Shown here piece after piece: positions 33,612 through 43,611 of a stretch of DNA of 64,000 bases (within the stretch, counting starts at the first letter, position 1; each line of letters begins with the position of its first letter). The DNA is from Pseudooceanicola onchidii (GTDB lineage Bacteria; Pseudomonadota; Alphaproteobacteria; Rhodobacterales; Rhodobacteraceae). The stretch is from assembly GCF_004959925.1 (NCBI RefSeq), contig NZ_SPUW01000002.1:868001-932000 (forward strand). Reading direction: 5' to 3'. A program made the translations under genes and the position numbers. Under the pieces are notes generated by a model. That model was not told where the DNA came from. It saw nothing but the letters and a program-made list of their open reading frames with translations, and searched no databases.

Positions 33612-35882
33612 ATGACCCGCTTTGCCGCCCCCATTGCCGAACAGGTTTGGGATATGAAGTACCGGCTGAAAGAGGCCGACGGCACCCCCGTCGATCGGTC
33701 CATCGAAGACAGCTGGCGCCGCATCGCGCGGGCCCTGGCCGAGGTCGAGGACGACACGGCCAAGTGGGAAGACACCTTCTATGCCGCGCTTGAGGATTTC
33801 AAGTTCCTGCCCGCCGGGCGCATCACCGCCGGGGCCGGCACGGGGCGCAAGGTGACGCTGTTCAACTGTTTCGTCATGGGAACGGTGCCGGACGACATGG
33901 GCGGCATCTTCGACATGTTGAAAGAAGCCGCGCTGACCATGCAGCAGGGCGGGGGGATCGGGTACGATTTCTCGACCATCCGGCCCAAGGGCGCGGCGGT
34001 GGCGGGCGTGGCGGCGGATGCCTCGGGCCCGCTGTCGTTCATGGACGTCTGGGACGCGATGTGCCGCACGATCATGTCGGCTGGATCGCGCCGGGGCGCG
34101 ATGATGGCGACGATGCGCTGCGATCACCCGGATATCGAATCCTTCATCGGCGCGAAATCCGACCCCGCCCGCCTGCGCATGTTCAACATGTCGGTCCTGG
34201 TGACCGACCCGTTCATGGAGGCGGTGAAGGCCGACGGGCCCTGGGATCTGGTCTTCGACGGCAAGGTCTATCACACGCTTCAGGCGCGTGATCTGTGGAA
34301 CCGGATCATGCAGGCGACCTATGACTATGCCGAACCGGGCGTGATCTTCATCGATCGGATCAACAAGGCCAACAACCTGAACTACTGCGAAACCATCGCC
34401 GCGACGAACCCTTGTGGCGAACAGCCCCTGCCGCCCTATGGCGCCTGCCTGCTCGGCTCGGTGAACCTCGCCCGGCTGGTGACCGCGCCGTTCACGGACG
34501 CGGCGGAACTGGACCCCGAGGCGCTGGACCAGCTGGTGCGCGTGGCCATCCGGATGATGGACAACACGGTCGATGCGTCGAAATTCCCGCTCGAGGCGCA
34601 GGCGCGCGAGGCCGAGGCCAAGCGCCGGATCGGTCTGGGTGTCACCGGGCTGGCCGATGCGCTGTTGATGCTGGGGCTGCGCTATGGATCGGACGAGGCC
34701 GCTGCGCAGACCGAGGAGTGGATGCGGGCGATTGCGCGGGCGGCCTATCTGGCGTCGGTCGATCTGGCGAAGGAAAAGGGGGCCTTTCCGCTCTTTGACC
34801 GCGACGCCTATCTGGCGTCGGGCACCATGCAGATGATGGACGAGGACGTGCGCGCCGCCGTGGCAGACCATGGCATCCGCAATGCGCTGCTGACCTCGAT
34901 TGCGCCGACGGGCACGATTTCGCTTTACGCGGGCAACGTGTCCTCGGGGATCGAGCCGGTCTTTGCCTATGAATACACCCGCAAGGTGCTGCAGAAGAAC
35001 GGCAGCCGGACCGAAGAGAAGGTCGTCGATTACGCCGTGCAGATGTGGAAGGAACTGAAGGGCGACGCGCCGCTTCCCGACCATTTCGTCAACGCCCAGA
35101 CGCTGGCCCCGCTTGAGCACGTCAAGATGCAGGCGGCGGCGCAGAAATGGGTGGATTCGTCGATCTCCAAGACGATCAACTGCCCCGAGGACATCAGCTT
35201 CGAGGCGTTCAAGGACGTCTACATGGAAGCCTACGAGACGGGCTGCAAGGGCTGCACCACCTACCGTCCGAACGATGTGACGGGGTCGGTGTTGTCGGTC
35301 GAATCCAACAAGGAAGACGCACCCGCGCCGATGCCGGTGGAAGGGGGCGACGTCATCCACCTGCAGGATCCGCTGGACCGGCCGCAGACGCTGGAAGGCA
35401 ATACCTACAAGCTCAAGTGGCCCGACAGTGAGCATGCCATCTATCTGACGATCAACGACATTATCGTCGGCGGACGGCGGCGGCCCTTCGAGGTCTTCAT
35501 CAATTCGAAGAACATGGAGCACTTCGCCTGGACCGTGGCGCTGACCCGCATGATCTCGGCCGTGTTCCGGCGCGGGGGCGACGTGTCCTTCGTGGTCGAG
35601 GAATTGAAGGCCGTCTTCGACCCGCGCGGCGGGGCGTGGATCAAGGGCAAGTACATCCCTTCAATCCTGGCGGCGATCGGCGGCGTGATCGAAACCCACC
35701 TGATCGCGATCGGGTTCATCGAAGGCGAGGGCACGGGGCTCAAGACCGACCCGACCGCCAAGGTCGTCGGGCTGGAGTCCGGCAACCGGGGCAAGGCCTG
35801 CCCGTCCTGCGGCCAGTATTCGATGATGATGGTCGAAGGCTGCATGACCTGTTCGTCCTGCGGCCATTCAAAGTGCGGCTGA
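33612..35882 (+). CDS. nrdJ: Adenosylcobalamin-dependent (class II) ribonucleotide reductase
   Basis: 756 residues. Makes deoxyribonucleotides using a cobalamin-generated thiyl radical, without oxygen. The catalytic triad motif is TNPCGEQPLPPYG with Cys268 as expected thiyl site, followed by GACLLGSVNLARLV. Other blocks are FNCFVMGTVPDDMGGIFD, QQGGGIGYDFS, RRGAMMATM and TGTISLYAGNVSSGIEP. A Cys-rich C terminus (ACPSCGQYSMM, CMTCSSCGHSKCG) likely re-reduces the active site and/or binds zinc. The ATG at 33612 is the family start; the frame extension to 33501 crosses the leader and is rejected. Confidence 0.96.
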   Translation: MTRFAAPIAEQVWDMKYRLKEADGTPVDRSIEDSWRRIARALAEVEDDTAKWEDTFYAALEDFKFLPAGRITAGAGTGRKVTLFNCFVMGTVPDDMGGIFDMLKEAALTMQQGGGIGYDFSTIRPKGAAVAGVAADASGPLSFMDVWDAMCRTIMSAGSRRGAMMATMRCDHPDIESFIGAKSDPARLRMFNMSVLVTDPFMEAVKADGPWDLVFDGKVYHTLQARDLWNRIMQATYDYAEPGVIFIDRINKANNLNYCETIAATNPCGEQPLPPYGACLLGSVNLARLVTAPFTDAAELDPEALDQLVRVAIRMMDNTVDASKFPLEAQAREAEAKRRIGLGVTGLADALLMLGLRYGSDEAAAQTEEWMRAIARAAYLASVDLAKEKGAFPLFDRDAYLASGTMQMMDEDVRAAVADHGIRNALLTSIAPTGTISLYAGNVSSGIEPVFAYEYTRKVLQKNGSRTEEKVVDYAVQMWKELKGDAPLPDHFVNAQTLAPLEHVKMQAAAQKWVDSSISKTINCPEDISFEAFKDVYMEAYETGCKGCTTYRPNDVTGSVLSVESNKEDAPAPMPVEGGDVIHLQDPLDRPQTLEGNTYKLKWPDSEHAIYLTINDIIVGGRRRPFEVFINSKNMEHFAWTVALTRMISAVFRRGGDVSFVVEELKAVFDPRGGAWIKGKYIPSILAAIGGVIETHLIAIGFIEGEGTGLKTDPTAKVVGLESGNRGKACPSCGQYSMMMVEGCMTCSSCGHSKCG

Positions 35883-36038
35883 CGGCAGACCGTCCGATTT
35901 GACCTTCGACAGACCGGCGCCCCTGTCAGCGGCGGGCGCCGCGTCGCTTCCAGCGCCTGCAGACCTCTCCTCAGTTGATTTTTTCCGCGCGATAAGAAAC
36001 TGTAAGTTTCAGGAAAGTTTTTAACGAGGCGCCGTGGG

Positions 36039-37070
36039 ATGAGCACTCCGAAGATCCGGAACATGGAGGAGTTTGCAGCTCTGAGCGGGATCTCTCGGCC
36101 GACGGTGTCGAAATATTTCAACGATCCCGAAAGCGTCCGGCCATCGACCCGCGAGAAGATCGAGAGGACGTTGGAGCAGTGCGACTACCGTCCCAACATC
36201 TTCGCGGTGAACCAGAACCGGAAGCTGACCAAGAACGTCGGGATCGTAGTGCCCTACCTGGCCGACCCGTTCTTCGCCGAACTTGCCCGCCGGGTCGAGA
36301 CGCTGGTGATCGCGGAAGGGTTCCGGCCGATCTTGCTGTCGTCGCATGGGGATCCGGCGCTGGAGGTCGAGAACCTTGAAAGCCTGCGGGCGATCAAGCC
36401 GGCGGGGGTGCTTCTGGCGCCGCTTGGGCGGGCCTCGGATCATGCGGCGATCGAACGGTTCTGCGCCGATGTGCCGACCGTGAATTTTGACAGCAACATC
36501 GAAGGGGTCGGCGATGTCTTCGTCGGCCACAACAACGCGCAAGCCACGACAGTCATGGTGGATTATCTGGTCCGCAGCGGTGAGCCGCCGGTGTTCTTCG
36601 AGATGCGCACGCCGCCCAACCCGAACGCCAACAAACGCCGGATCGCCTATGTCGCGACGATGGAAAGGCTGGGACTTGAGCCGCAGGTGATCCAGGCGGA
36701 AGGCGAGGGGTGGGAGCTGGAAGAGATCGGCTATCGCGGGGGCCGCCGCGCCCTGCAGGACCGGCGCCTGGCGACGAATACCGTGTTCTGTTCGAACGAT
36801 CGCCTGGCGATCGGATTCCTGGCCGCGGCCTATGAGCTTGAGATGAAGGTCGGCCATGCCGAGGGGTGCGAGCTGCGCGTGGCCGGGCACGACAACCACC
36901 CGTTTTCGCGGTTCACCTGCCCGATGCTGACCACGATTTCGCACAACTATTCGGCGATCGCCGCCAAGAGCGTCGAGACAGTCATGCACATGATCGAATC
37001 GGGAGAGCGGCTGGCCGAGCGCCAGATCACCCAGTTCGACGGCGAGCTGATCATGCGGGCCTCGGCTTAA
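36039..37070 (+). CDS. LacI-family transcriptional regulator of the polyol operon
   Basis: 343 residues. The N-terminal LacI HTH is MEEFAALSGISRPTVSKYFN followed by the hinge helix RPSTREKIERTLEQCDYRPN. The ligand domain (about 65-343) is a periplasmic-binding-protein fold (NVGIVVPYLADPFFAELARR, RVAGHDNHPFSRF). It lies just in front of the sugar-alcohol transport operon in the same direction and most likely represses it, with a polyol or its ketose as inducer (inference). The -35-like TTGATT near 35975 and a small GAAAC/GTTTC repeat at 35996-36010 lie in its own upstream region. Confidence 0.92.
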   Translation: MSTPKIRNMEEFAALSGISRPTVSKYFNDPESVRPSTREKIERTLEQCDYRPNIFAVNQNRKLTKNVGIVVPYLADPFFAELARRVETLVIAEGFRPILLSSHGDPALEVENLESLRAIKPAGVLLAPLGRASDHAAIERFCADVPTVNFDSNIEGVGDVFVGHNNAQATTVMVDYLVRSGEPPVFFEMRTPPNPNANKRRIAYVATMERLGLEPQVIQAEGEGWELEEIGYRGGRRALQDRRLATNTVFCSNDRLAIGFLAAAYELEMKVGHAEGCELRVAGHDNHPFSRFTCPMLTTISHNYSAIAAKSVETVMHMIESGERLAERQITQFDGELIMRASA

Positions 37071-37102
37071 CATCCTGTCAACCAAAGGCGAAAATTCATA
37101 AA

Positions 37103-37154
37103 TTTACGCGCGTAAAGTAATTTGTTGACCGAGGCCAATTATCGCCGCTAAGGT
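37103..37154 (+). promoter_or_regulatory. LacI-type operator and promoter of the smo operon
   Basis: TTTACGCGCGTAAA (37103-37116) is a perfect 14-base palindrome with the central CG typical of LacI-family operators. It is followed nine bases later by TTGACC (37125-37130) and, 17-18 bases further on, by a -10-like CTAAGG/TAAGGT (from 37148). A Shine-Dalgarno GGGAGG precedes the ATG at 37188. Confidence 0.7.
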
Positions 37155-37187
37155 TTCGCCAGGGATCAAACCCATGGGAGGACACCA

Positions 37188-38492
37188 ATGTTACTGAGAA
37201 ACGCACTTCGTGCGGCCACTGCGATGTCTCTGATTGCTGCCGGTGCGGCGCAGGCAGAGAACCTCGTGATCGCGACCGTGAACAACGGCGACATGATCCG
37301 CATGCAGGGGCTGACCGAAGATTTCACCGAAAAGACCGGGCACACCGTCGAGTGGGTGACGCTGGAAGAAAACGTGCTGCGTCAGCGCGTGACCACGGAC
37401 ATCACCACCAAGGGTGGTGCCTTCGACATCATGACCATCGGCATGTACGAGACCCCGATCTGGGGCGCGAACGGCTGGCTGGTGGCGCTGGATGACCTGT
37501 CGGCGGACTACAACGTCGATGACATCCTGCCCGCGATGCGCGGCGGTCTGAGCCACGACGGCACGCTGTACGCGGCACCGTTCTATGGCGAAAGCTCGAT
37601 GATCATGTACCGCACCGACCTGATGGAGAAGGCCGGTCTGGAAATGCCGGATGCCCCGACCTGGGAGTTCATCCGCGAAGCGGCCGCGGCGATGACCGAC
37701 CGCGACGCCGACATCAACGGCATCTGCCTGCGCGGCAAGGCCGGCTGGGGCGAGGGCGGTGCCTTCATCACCGCGATGTCCAATTCGTTCGGCGCGCGCT
37801 GGTTCGACATGGACTGGAACGCCCAGTTCGACACTCAGCCCTGGAAAGACACGCTGGAATTCTTCGTCGGCATGATGAACGAAAGCGGCCCGGCGGGCTA
37901 TGCGACCAACGGGTTCAACGAAAACCTGTCGCTGTTCCAGCAGGGCAAGTGCGGCATGTGGATCGACGCCACCGTTGCGGCATCCTTCGTGACCAACCCC
38001 GACGACTCCACCGTTGCGGACAGCGTCGGTTTCGCGCTGGCGCCGGACAACGGCCTGGGCAAGCGGTCCAACTGGCTCTGGGCCTGGGCGCTTGGCATCC
38101 CGGCCGGGTCGCAGAAGGTCGACGCGGCGAAGGAGTTCATCGAATGGGCGACCTCGACCGGGTACATCGAACTGGTTGCGGAAAACGAAGGCTGGGCCAA
38201 CGTTCCCCCGGGCGCGCGGACCTCGCTTTATGAAAACGAGAACTACAAGGACATCCCCTTCGCGAAGATGACCCTTGAATCGATCCTGACGGCGGATCCG
38301 AACAATTCGACGGTGGAAGAAAGCCCCTATGTCGGCGTTCAGTTCGCGGCGATCCCGGAATTCGCGGGCATCGCGACCGAAGTCAGCCAGGAGTTCTCGG
38401 CCGTCTATGCCGGTCAGCAAACTGTCGACGAAGCCCTTGAAAAGGCTCAGGCGCTGACCAACGACGCGATGGAAGCCGCAGGCTACCGCTAA
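37188..38492 (+). CDS. smoE: Sorbitol/mannitol ABC transporter substrate-binding protein
   Basis: 434 residues with a Sec signal peptide (LLRNALRAATAMSLIAAGAA, cleavage near AQA|EN). The mature part is a family 1 extracellular solute-binding protein: TEDFTEKTGHTVEWVTLEEN, FDIMTIGMYETPIWG, APFYGESSMIMYRTDLMEKAG and GANGWL. The match to Rhodobacter smoE rests on the conserved operon order smoE-F-G-K-S-mtlK-xylB. It captures hexitols in the periplasm. A GC hairpin behind its stop probably stabilises its mRNA. Confidence 0.9.
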   Translation: MLLRNALRAATAMSLIAAGAAQAENLVIATVNNGDMIRMQGLTEDFTEKTGHTVEWVTLEENVLRQRVTTDITTKGGAFDIMTIGMYETPIWGANGWLVALDDLSADYNVDDILPAMRGGLSHDGTLYAAPFYGESSMIMYRTDLMEKAGLEMPDAPTWEFIREAAAAMTDRDADINGICLRGKAGWGEGGAFITAMSNSFGARWFDMDWNAQFDTQPWKDTLEFFVGMMNESGPAGYATNGFNENLSLFQQGKCGMWIDATVAASFVTNPDDSTVADSVGFALAPDNGLGKRSNWLWAWALGIPAGSQKVDAAKEFIEWATSTGYIELVAENEGWANVPPGARTSLYENENYKDIPFAKMTLESILTADPNNSTVEESPYVGVQFAAIPEFAGIATEVSQEFSAVYAGQQTVDEALEKAQALTNDAMEAAGYR

Positions 38493-38504
38493 GCGTCCAC
38501 CTTT

Positions 38505-38532
38505 CCGGGGGCTGCCCTGACGCGGCCCCCGG
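38505..38532 (+). other. Intercistronic hairpin behind the binding-protein gene
   Basis: CCGGGGGC (38505-38512) pairs perfectly with GCCCCCGG (38525-38532), 12-base loop, no T-run. Such hairpins between binding-protein and permease genes commonly block 3' exonucleases and raise binding-protein levels; here that is inferred. Confidence 0.6.
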
Positions 38533-38606
38533 ACCATACCCCGACGATCCTATCCAACTGCTCAGGCATGAGTGACGGTATATCCGTCAACAGAGGAGGC
38601 ATGCCC

Positions 38607-39473
38607 ATGGCGACCCAGCATTCCCGATCCGCCGCACGTGTGATGATGGCCCCGGCCGTGATCCTGCTGCTTGGCTGGATGCTCGTCCCGCTGACCATGA
38701 CGCTGTATTTCTCGTTCAAGAAATACCTGCCGCTGCGCGGTGGCGACCTGGGCTGGGTCGGGTTCGAAAACTATGTCCGTTTCGTGTCGTCCAGTTCGTT
38801 CTGGCCGGCCATCTGGACCACGCTGATCATTGTCGGCGGGGTCCTCGCGATCACCGTGGTCCTGGGCATCCTGCTGGCGATCCTTCTGGATCAGCCGATG
38901 TGGGGGCAGGGCATTGTCCGGATCCTGGTGATCGCCCCCTTCTTCGTCATGCCGACCGTGTCGGGCCTGGTCTGGAAGAACATGTTCATGGATGCCAACA
39001 ACGGCTTCCTCGCCCATCTCTGGCGCGCGTTCGGCGCGGAACCTGTTCAATGGCTCAGCCAGGCGTCGCTGCCGTCGATCGTCATGATTGTCAGCTGGCA
39101 ATGGCTGCCCTTTGCCACGCTGATCCTGTTGACCGCCATCCAGTCGTTGGACAGCGAACAGATCGAAGCCGCCGAAATGGACGGTGCGCGCAAGTTCAGC
39201 CGGTTCCGCTTTATCGTTCTGCCGCACCTGGCGCGGGCGATCACCGTGGTCGTGCTGATCCAGACCATCTTCCTGCTGGGCATCTTCGCCGAGATCTTCG
39301 TGACCACCGGCGGCGCCTTCGGCACCAAGACGCTGACCTACCTGATCTTCCAGCGCGTGCTGGAAAGCCAGAACGTGGGCCTTGGGTCGGCGGGCGGTGT
39401 CTATGCCATCATCCTTGCCAACATCATTGCGGTCTTCCTGATGCGCATCGTCGGCAAGAACCTGGACGCGTGA
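38607..39473 (+). CDS. smoF: Polyol ABC transporter permease
   Basis: 288 residues, six expected membrane helices, MalF/UgpA-type permease. The EAA loop is EQIEAAEMDGARKFSRFRFIVLPHL. The start at ATG 38607 is decided by the ribosome-binding site GGAGG at 38595-38599 (seven-base gap); the ATG at 38601 would be only one base from it and one at 38568 has no site. It works with SmoG and SmoK. Confidence 0.9.
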   Translation: MATQHSRSAARVMMAPAVILLLGWMLVPLTMTLYFSFKKYLPLRGGDLGWVGFENYVRFVSSSSFWPAIWTTLIIVGGVLAITVVLGILLAILLDQPMWGQGIVRILVIAPFFVMPTVSGLVWKNMFMDANNGFLAHLWRAFGAEPVQWLSQASLPSIVMIVSWQWLPFATLILLTAIQSLDSEQIEAAEMDGARKFSRFRFIVLPHLARAITVVVLIQTIFLLGIFAEIFVTTGGAFGTKTLTYLIFQRVLESQNVGLGSAGGVYAIILANIIAVFLMRIVGKNLDA

Positions 39474-39485
39474 GGAGTTGAGATC

Positions 39486-40316
39486 ATGGCCCGTGCCGTC
39501 ACACCCCGCCGCAAGCTGATCAACACCCTCGTCGCCTGGGCGATCGGTCTGCTGATCTTCTTCCCGATCCTCTGGATCATCGTGCTGTCGTTCAAATCCG
39601 AAGGCGACGCGATCCGCACCCCGATCAAGGTTCTGACCTCGGCCTGGACGCTGGACAGCTATGCCGTGGTGCAAGAGCGGTCGGACTACTTCAAGCATTT
39701 CTCCAACTCGGTGATCCTTGCCGTGGGATCGACCCTCCTTGGGGTGATCGTGGCGGTGCCGGCGGCCTGGTCCATGGCCTTCGTGCCGTCGGACCGGACG
39801 CGGGGGATCCTGATGTGGATGCTGTCGACCAAGATGCTTCCGGCGGTCGGTGTGCTCTATCCGATCTACCTGCTGTTCATCCAGCTTGGCATCCTCGACA
39901 CACGGATCGGGCTGGTGATGGTGCTGATGCTGATCAACCTGCCGATCATCGTCTGGATGCTTTACACCTATTTCCGCGAAATCCCGGGCGAGATCCTGGA
40001 AGCAGCGCGGATGGACGGGGCCAGCCTGCGCGAAGAGGTGATGTACGTCCTGACACCCATGGCGGTGCCGGGGATCGCCTCGACCGTGCTGCTCAACGTG
40101 ATCCTCGCCTGGAACGAAGCCTTCTGGACGCTGAACCTTACCGCGGCCAAGGCGGCCCCGCTGACGGCCTTCATCGCCAGCTACTCAAGCCCCGAGGGGC
40201 TGTTCTACGCCAAGCTCAGCGCGGCGTCGGTCATGGCCATCGCGCCGATCCTCATCATGGGCTGGTTCAGCCAGAAACAACTTGTCCGCGGCCTCACCTT
40301 CGGCGCCGTCAAATAG
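39486..40316 (+). CDS. smoG: Polyol ABC transporter permease
   Basis: 276 residues, MalG/UgpE-type permease. Hydrophobic helices near residues 13-33, 75-97, 110-130, 143-165, 190-210 and 245-262. The EAA loop is GEILEAARMDGASLREEVMYVLTPM. It follows smoF with a 12-base gap that contains its ribosome-binding site GAGGAG. It forms the second half of the channel. Confidence 0.92.
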   Translation: MARAVTPRRKLINTLVAWAIGLLIFFPILWIIVLSFKSEGDAIRTPIKVLTSAWTLDSYAVVQERSDYFKHFSNSVILAVGSTLLGVIVAVPAAWSMAFVPSDRTRGILMWMLSTKMLPAVGVLYPIYLLFIQLGILDTRIGLVMVLMLINLPIIVWMLYTYFREIPGEILEAARMDGASLREEVMYVLTPMAVPGIASTVLLNVILAWNEAFWTLNLTAAKAAPLTAFIASYSSPEGLFYAKLSAASVMAIAPILIMGWFSQKQLVRGLTFGAVK

Positions 40317-40340
40317 GACCGGGAAACAGGGAAGACACAG

Positions 40341-41345
40341 ATGGGACAGATCCAGCTTAGCAAGGTGACCAAGAAGTTCGGAGACCTCACGGTCATTCCG
40401 CCGCTTGACCTGCAGATCGAAGATGGCGAGTTCGTGGTCTTCGTCGGCCCGTCGGGCTGCGGCAAGTCCACGCTGCTGCGCCTGATCGCGGGGCTCGAGG
40501 ACGTGTCGGGCGGTCAGGTGCTGATCGACGGACAGGACGCGACGATGGTGCCGCCCGCGCGGCGGGGGCTGGCGATGGTGTTCCAGTCCTACGCGCTTTA
40601 TCCGCACATGTCGGTGCGCAAGAACATCGCCTTCCCGCTGCGGATGGCCAAGATGGACCAGGCCGAACAGGACCGCCGCGTGACCCAGGCGGCCGAGGTG
40701 CTGAACCTGACCGATTACCTGGAACGGCGGCCGGGGCAGCTGTCGGGCGGTCAGCGTCAGCGTGTGGCGATCGGCCGGGCCATCGTGCGTGAACCGCAGG
40801 CGTTCCTGTTCGACGAACCGCTGTCGAACCTTGATGCGGCGCTGCGGGTCGGGATGCGGCTTGAGATTTCGGAACTGCACAAGCGCCTGGCGACCACGAT
40901 GATCTACGTGACCCACGACCAGGTCGAGGCGATGACCATGGCCGACAAGATCGTGGTGCTTCAGGCAGGCCGGATCGAACAGGTCGGCAGCCCGCTGGAG
41001 TTGTACCGGACGCCGCGCAACACCTTTGTCGCGGGCTTCATCGGCAGCCCCAAGATGAACCTGCTGAGCGGGGCGCAGGCCGAAAAGCATGGCGCGCATA
41101 CCATCGGCATCCGGCCCGAGCATCTGCTGATCTCGACCGAAAGCGGCGAATGGGAAGGCACGGTCGGCGTGTCCGAACACCTTGGGTCCGACACCTTCTT
41201 CCACGTCAACTGCCCGGGCTTTGCCGACCCCCTGACCGTGCGCGCCAGTGGCGAGATGGACCTGAAGTACAAGTCCAGGGTGTTCCTGACGCCGGACCCG
41301 GCGCATCTGCATCGCTTTGACGCCCAGGGGCTGCGGGTCGAATGA
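40341..41345 (+). CDS. smoK: Polyol ABC transporter ATP-binding protein
   Basis: 334 residues, MalK/UgpC type. Walker [11 protein letters not shown]-loop [14 protein letters not shown], signature [19 protein letters not shown], Walker [18 protein letters not shown]-loop [14 protein letters not shown]. The C-terminal regulatory TOBE domain ([10 protein letters not shown]) spans about 240-334. The stop overlaps smoS by four bases. Confidence 0.95.
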   Translation: MGQIQLSKVTKKFGDLTVIPPLDLQIEDGEFVVFVGPSGCGKSTLLRLIAGLEDVSGGQVLIDGQDATMVPPARRGLAMVFQSYALYPHMSVRKNIAFPLRMAKMDQAEQDRRVTQAAEVLNLTDYLERRPGQLSGGQRQRVAIGRAIVREPQAFLFDEPLSNLDAALRVGMRLEISELHKRLATTMIYVTHDQVEAMTMADKIVVLQAGRIEQVGSPLELYRTPRNTFVAGFIGSPKMNLLSGAQAEKHGAHTIGIRPEHLLISTESGEWEGTVGVSEHLGSDTFFHVNCPGFADPLTVRASGEMDLKYKSRVFLTPDPAHLHRFDAQGLRVE

Positions 41346-42115
41346 CCCGACTGGCCGGAAAGACGGCCCTGATCACCGGGGCCGCGCGGGGCATCGGGCT
41401 GGAATTCGCCCGCGCCTATGCCGCCGAGGGCGCGCGCGTGGCGCTTGGGGATATCGACATCGCCCGGGCCCGGGACGCCGCCGCCGACATCGGCGACGCG
41501 GCCATCGCGGTCGAGATGGACGTGACCCGCCAGGACAGCATCGACAGCGCCGTCGCACAGGTGGTCGAGGCCTTCGATGGGCTCGACATCCTGATCAACA
41601 ACGCGGCGATCTTCACCGCCTCTCCGACGGTTGAAATCACGCGGGCCGACTATGACCGGGTCTTTGCGATCAACGTGTCCGGCACGCTTTTCACCCTGCA
41701 GGCGGCCGCGCGCCAGATGATCGCGCAGGGCCGGGGCGGTCGGATCATCAACATGGCCAGCCAGGCAGGCCGCCGGGGTGAACCGCTGGTCGCGGTCTAC
41801 TGTGCGTCCAAGGCGGCGGTCATCAGCCTGACGCAGTCCGCCGGGCTCGACCTGATCCGCCACGGGATCAACGTCAACGCCATCGCGCCCGGTGTCGTCG
41901 ACGGCGAACACTGGGACGGCGTCGATGCGTTCTTTGCGAAACACGAAGGCAAGGCGCCGGGCCAGAAGAAGGCCGAGGTCGGCGCAGCCGTGCCGCATGG
42001 CCGGATGGGCCGCGCCTCGGATCTGACCGGCATGGCGATCTTCCTGGCCACGGACGAGGCCGATTACATCGTCGCCCAGACCTTCGGGGTCGATGGCGGC
42101 AACTGGATGAGCTGA
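41342..42115 (+). CDS. smoS: Sorbitol dehydrogenase, SDR type
   Basis: 257 residues. NAD-dependent oxidation of sorbitol to fructose (and galactitol to tagatose in the Rhodobacter enzyme). Motifs: [26 protein letters not shown], catalytic Ser in [24 protein letters not shown] (YxxxK) and the C-terminal [10 protein letters not shown]. Length matches the R. sphaeroides SmoS. Overlap with smoK indicates tight coupling. Confidence 0.92.
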   Translation: MTRLAGKTALITGAARGIGLEFARAYAAEGARVALGDIDIARARDAAADIGDAAIAVEMDVTRQDSIDSAVAQVVEAFDGLDILINNAAIFTASPTVEITRADYDRVFAINVSGTLFTLQAAARQMIAQGRGGRIINMASQAGRRGEPLVAVYCASKAAVISLTQSAGLDLIRHGINVNAIAPGVVDGEHWDGVDAFFAKHEGKAPGQKKAEVGAAVPHGRMGRASDLTGMAIFLATDEADYIVAQTFGVDGGNWMS

Positions 42116-42125
42116 GGGAGCAATC

Positions 42126-43610
42126 GTGCAGAACCCCGACCTGACACCCCCGCGCGACGCCACGCTGGCCGATCTGCCCGACGGCGTGCTGCGCCCGCGC
42201 TATGACCGGTCTGCCGTGACGGCGGGCATCGTGCACATCGGCGTGGGCAACTTTCACCGGGCGCATCAGGCCTGGTACCTACACCGGCTGATGCAGCAGG
42301 GCGATGCGCTGGACTGGGGGATCGTCGGGGCCGGGGTGCGCGCCTATGACGAAGACCAGCGCAAGAAGCTGGCGGCGCAGGATTACCTGACGACGCTGAT
42401 CGAGCTTGACCCGGCCGGAACGGCGGTCGAGGTCGTCGGATCGATGATCGACTACGTCCCGGTCGCGGCGGACAATGCGCCGCTGATCGACCGCATGGCC
42501 CAGCCGGACATCCGCATCGTCGCGCTGACCGTGACGGAAGGCGGGTATTACATCGACCCGGTGACCAAGGGGTTCGACGCGGGCCATGACGACATCCGCC
42601 ACGACGCGGCCAATCCGGCCACGCCGCGCACGGCCTTTGGCGCGATGGTGGCGGCGCTGCGGCTGCGGCGGGATCGCGGGATCGGCCCGTTCACCGGGCT
42701 CAGCTGCGACAACCTGCAGGGCAACGGCGCGATCCTGCGCCAGACGGTCGTGTCGCTGGCGCGGCTTTCCGATCCCGACCTGGCCGACTGGATCGAGACG
42801 CAGTGCAGCTTCCCCAATTCGATGGTCGACTGCATCGTGCCCGCCACTGGCCCGAAAGAGCTTGAGCTGGTCCGGTCGCTTGGCATCGACGACGCCGCGC
42901 CGGTGACACACGAGAATTTCCGCCAGTGGGTGATCGAGGACGACTTCTGCGCCGGGCGGCCCGACTGGGACCGCGCGGGGGCGACCTTCTCGGATCACGT
43001 GCACGATTACGAGACGATGAAGATCCGCATCCTCAACGGCGGGCATCAGGTCATCGCGGGCGCGGGCGAGGTTCTGTCGGTCGACAGCATCGCGGGCTGC
43101 ATGGCGCATCCCCGGATCTCGGCGCTGTTCGACAAGGTCGCGCGGGATGAAATCGTGCCGCATGTCAAACCTGTGCCGGGCATGACGCCCGAGAGTTACG
43201 TTGCGCTGATCGCGCAGCGGTTTGGAAACCCCCGTATCGTCGACACGACCCGGCGCGTGGCCTTTGACGGCTCCTCCCGCCACACCGGGTTCGTGATCCC
43301 GTCGATCCGGGACGGGCTGGCGTCGGGCCGGCCCGTCCGAGGATTGGCGCTGGTCGAGGCGATCTGGGCGCGGATGTGCGACGGCACCCGCGAGGACGGC
43401 ACCGAGATCGTACCGAACGATCCCTTCTGGGGTGACCTGCAATCGGCCGCGCGCCTGGCGCGGAGCGATCCGGCGGCCTGGCTGGCGCGGGGGCACCTGT
43501 ACGGTGATCTGGGGGGCGTTGCAGATTTCGCCGATGCCTTCGATCACTGGCTGCGGATGATCTGGGATCAGGGCGTCGAGGCCGCCATTGCCGCCTACCT
43601 GGAGGGCTGA
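42126..43610 (+). CDS. mtlK: Mannitol 2-dehydrogenase (long-chain)
   Basis: 494 residues, polyol-specific long-chain dehydrogenase. Converts mannitol to fructose and arabitol to xylulose with NAD. N-terminal nucleotide site IVHIGVGNFHRAHQAWY; LTVTEGGYYID; GLSCDNLQGNGAILRQ; TFPNSMVD-like CSFPNSMVDCIVP; catalytic motif KxxxxNxxH seen as KIRILNGGH (Lys299, Asn304, His307). It follows smoS by ten bases. Confidence 0.95.
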   Translation: MQNPDLTPPRDATLADLPDGVLRPRYDRSAVTAGIVHIGVGNFHRAHQAWYLHRLMQQGDALDWGIVGAGVRAYDEDQRKKLAAQDYLTTLIELDPAGTAVEVVGSMIDYVPVAADNAPLIDRMAQPDIRIVALTVTEGGYYIDPVTKGFDAGHDDIRHDAANPATPRTAFGAMVAALRLRRDRGIGPFTGLSCDNLQGNGAILRQTVVSLARLSDPDLADWIETQCSFPNSMVDCIVPATGPKELELVRSLGIDDAAPVTHENFRQWVIEDDFCAGRPDWDRAGATFSDHVHDYETMKIRILNGGHQVIAGAGEVLSVDSIAGCMAHPRISALFDKVARDEIVPHVKPVPGMTPESYVALIAQRFGNPRIVDTTRRVAFDGSSRHTGFVIPSIRDGLASGRPVRGLALVEAIWARMCDGTREDGTEIVPNDPFWGDLQSAARLARSDPAAWLARGHLYGDLGGVADFADAFDHWLRMIWDQGVEAAIAAYLEG

Positions 43611-43611
43611 C